NCBI GenBank assembly: GCA_023664955.1
Contig: JAMPEV010000001.1
Location: 1,086,780-1,150,779, forward strand
DNA length: 64,000 nucleotides
Direction of reading: 5' to 3'
Source: Duncaniella sp.
GTDB taxonomy: Bacteria > Bacteroidota > Bacteroidia > Bacteroidales > Muribaculaceae
In this document: positions 63,811-64,000 of the stretch, piece by piece
Numbering within the stretch: position 1 is the stretch's first letter
Layout: every line of letters begins with the position of its first letter
Position numbers and translations under genes: made by a program
Notes under the pieces: model-generated
Told to the model about the DNA's origin: nothing
The model's input: the letters and a program-made list of their open reading frames with translations, nothing else
Databases searched by the model: none

Positions 63811-64000
63811 ATGAAAAAGTTTTTGCGGATTTTTATGTGGTGCCTCATAGTTGCGGTTTTTATCGGCACTTTCGTTTATCTGTTCATTAATTCACGTCCA
63901 CAGAAGGAGAGTTTTACAATATTGTCACCCACGGTGGGAGACATTGTACGCACCACGGTGCTCACCGGAAAGATAGAACCTCGTGATGAAATCGAAATCA
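63811..64000 (+). CDS. MacA-like periplasmic adaptor, N-terminal part only
   Basis: The first 63 codons are visible: a membrane anchor (FLRIFMWCLIVAVFIGTFVYL), then FTILSPTVGDIVRTTVLTGK and IEPRDEIEI. This is the usual start of MacA/HlyD-type adaptors, where the lipoyl half domain begins. The gene runs out of the window. With the ATPase and two permeases it forms a third efflux-type system. Confidence 0.8.
   Translation, partial: MKKFLRIFMWCLIVAVFIGTFVYLFINSRPQKESFTILSPTVGDIVRTTVLTGKIEPRDEIEI

Overview
The window looks like a chromosomal segment of a gut Bacteroidales bacterium, most likely a Muribaculaceae relative (the family is inference). The support is as follows. Promoters repeatedly match the Bacteroidota pattern TTTG-N19-21-TAnnTTTG. 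There is a complete Na+-translocating NADH:quinone reductase and an exbB-exbD-exbD-tonB cluster. Fkp (fucokinase/GDP-fucose pyrophosphorylase), a meso-DAP dehydrogenase and a PorE-like OmpA lipoprotein are present, along with secreted GH31 and GH43 enzymes. No phage, insertion sequence, integrase or CRISPR array was seen. Most of the window is well-packed core genome.

Layout: a truncated tRNA-Leu, then gamma-carbonic anhydrase and Xaa-Pro aminopeptidase (0-2.6 kb). Next come a Ca2+-type P-ATPase and a CrcB fluoride channel (2.7-5.9 kb). Two tripartite efflux operons face each other: EmrA/EmrB/TolC-like on + and TolC/MacA/ABC/MacB-like on - (6-14.8 kb). A PorE-like lipoprotein and a sigma54-type response regulator with its kinase follow (14.9-19.8 kb). 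Central metabolism occupies 19.8-23.2 kb (pta-ackA acetate branch, ddh for meso-DAP), followed by a LytS/LytTR two-component pair, typA, and secreted GH31 and sialate esterase-like enzymes (23.5-31.5 kb). A decayed TonB-dependent receptor remnant lies at 31.65-32.03 kb beside the TonB energising operon. The nqrABCDEF operon (35.8-41.7 kb) is followed by clpB, a small lipoprotein and metK with an elaborate leader. A minus-strand run holds upp, a radical SAM protein, aroC, ybaK and an SGNH hydrolase (47.1-51.1 kb). Fucose genes (fkp, fucO) and a GH43/lipoprotein/PagL-like group follow (51.3-59.7 kb). Last are a PHP-domain protein and the start of a third efflux-type ABC operon, cut by the window end.

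How the parts fit: NQR makes a sodium gradient and Pta/AckA makes ATP with acetate. FucO would reduce lactaldehyde to propanediol, while Fkp salvages free fucose for surface glycans. The TonB/ExbBD complex energises outer-membrane import for a glycan forager. Three efflux systems and a lipid A deacylase candidate shape the envelope.

The most interesting non-coding signal is the ~260-nt metK leader. A strong promoter is followed by a possible three-way junction, a perfect intrinsic terminator just before metK, and an upstream segment able to pair with the terminator's 5' arm. This arrangement suggests an attenuation-type riboswitch that I could not match from memory to a known SAM riboswitch class. 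Other signals are a four-copy 22-bp tandem repeat before ybaK, an iterated ATAATTATCGG-type motif in the pta leader, direct repeats upstream of fucO, and homologous hairpin elements flanking the LytS/LytTR pair.
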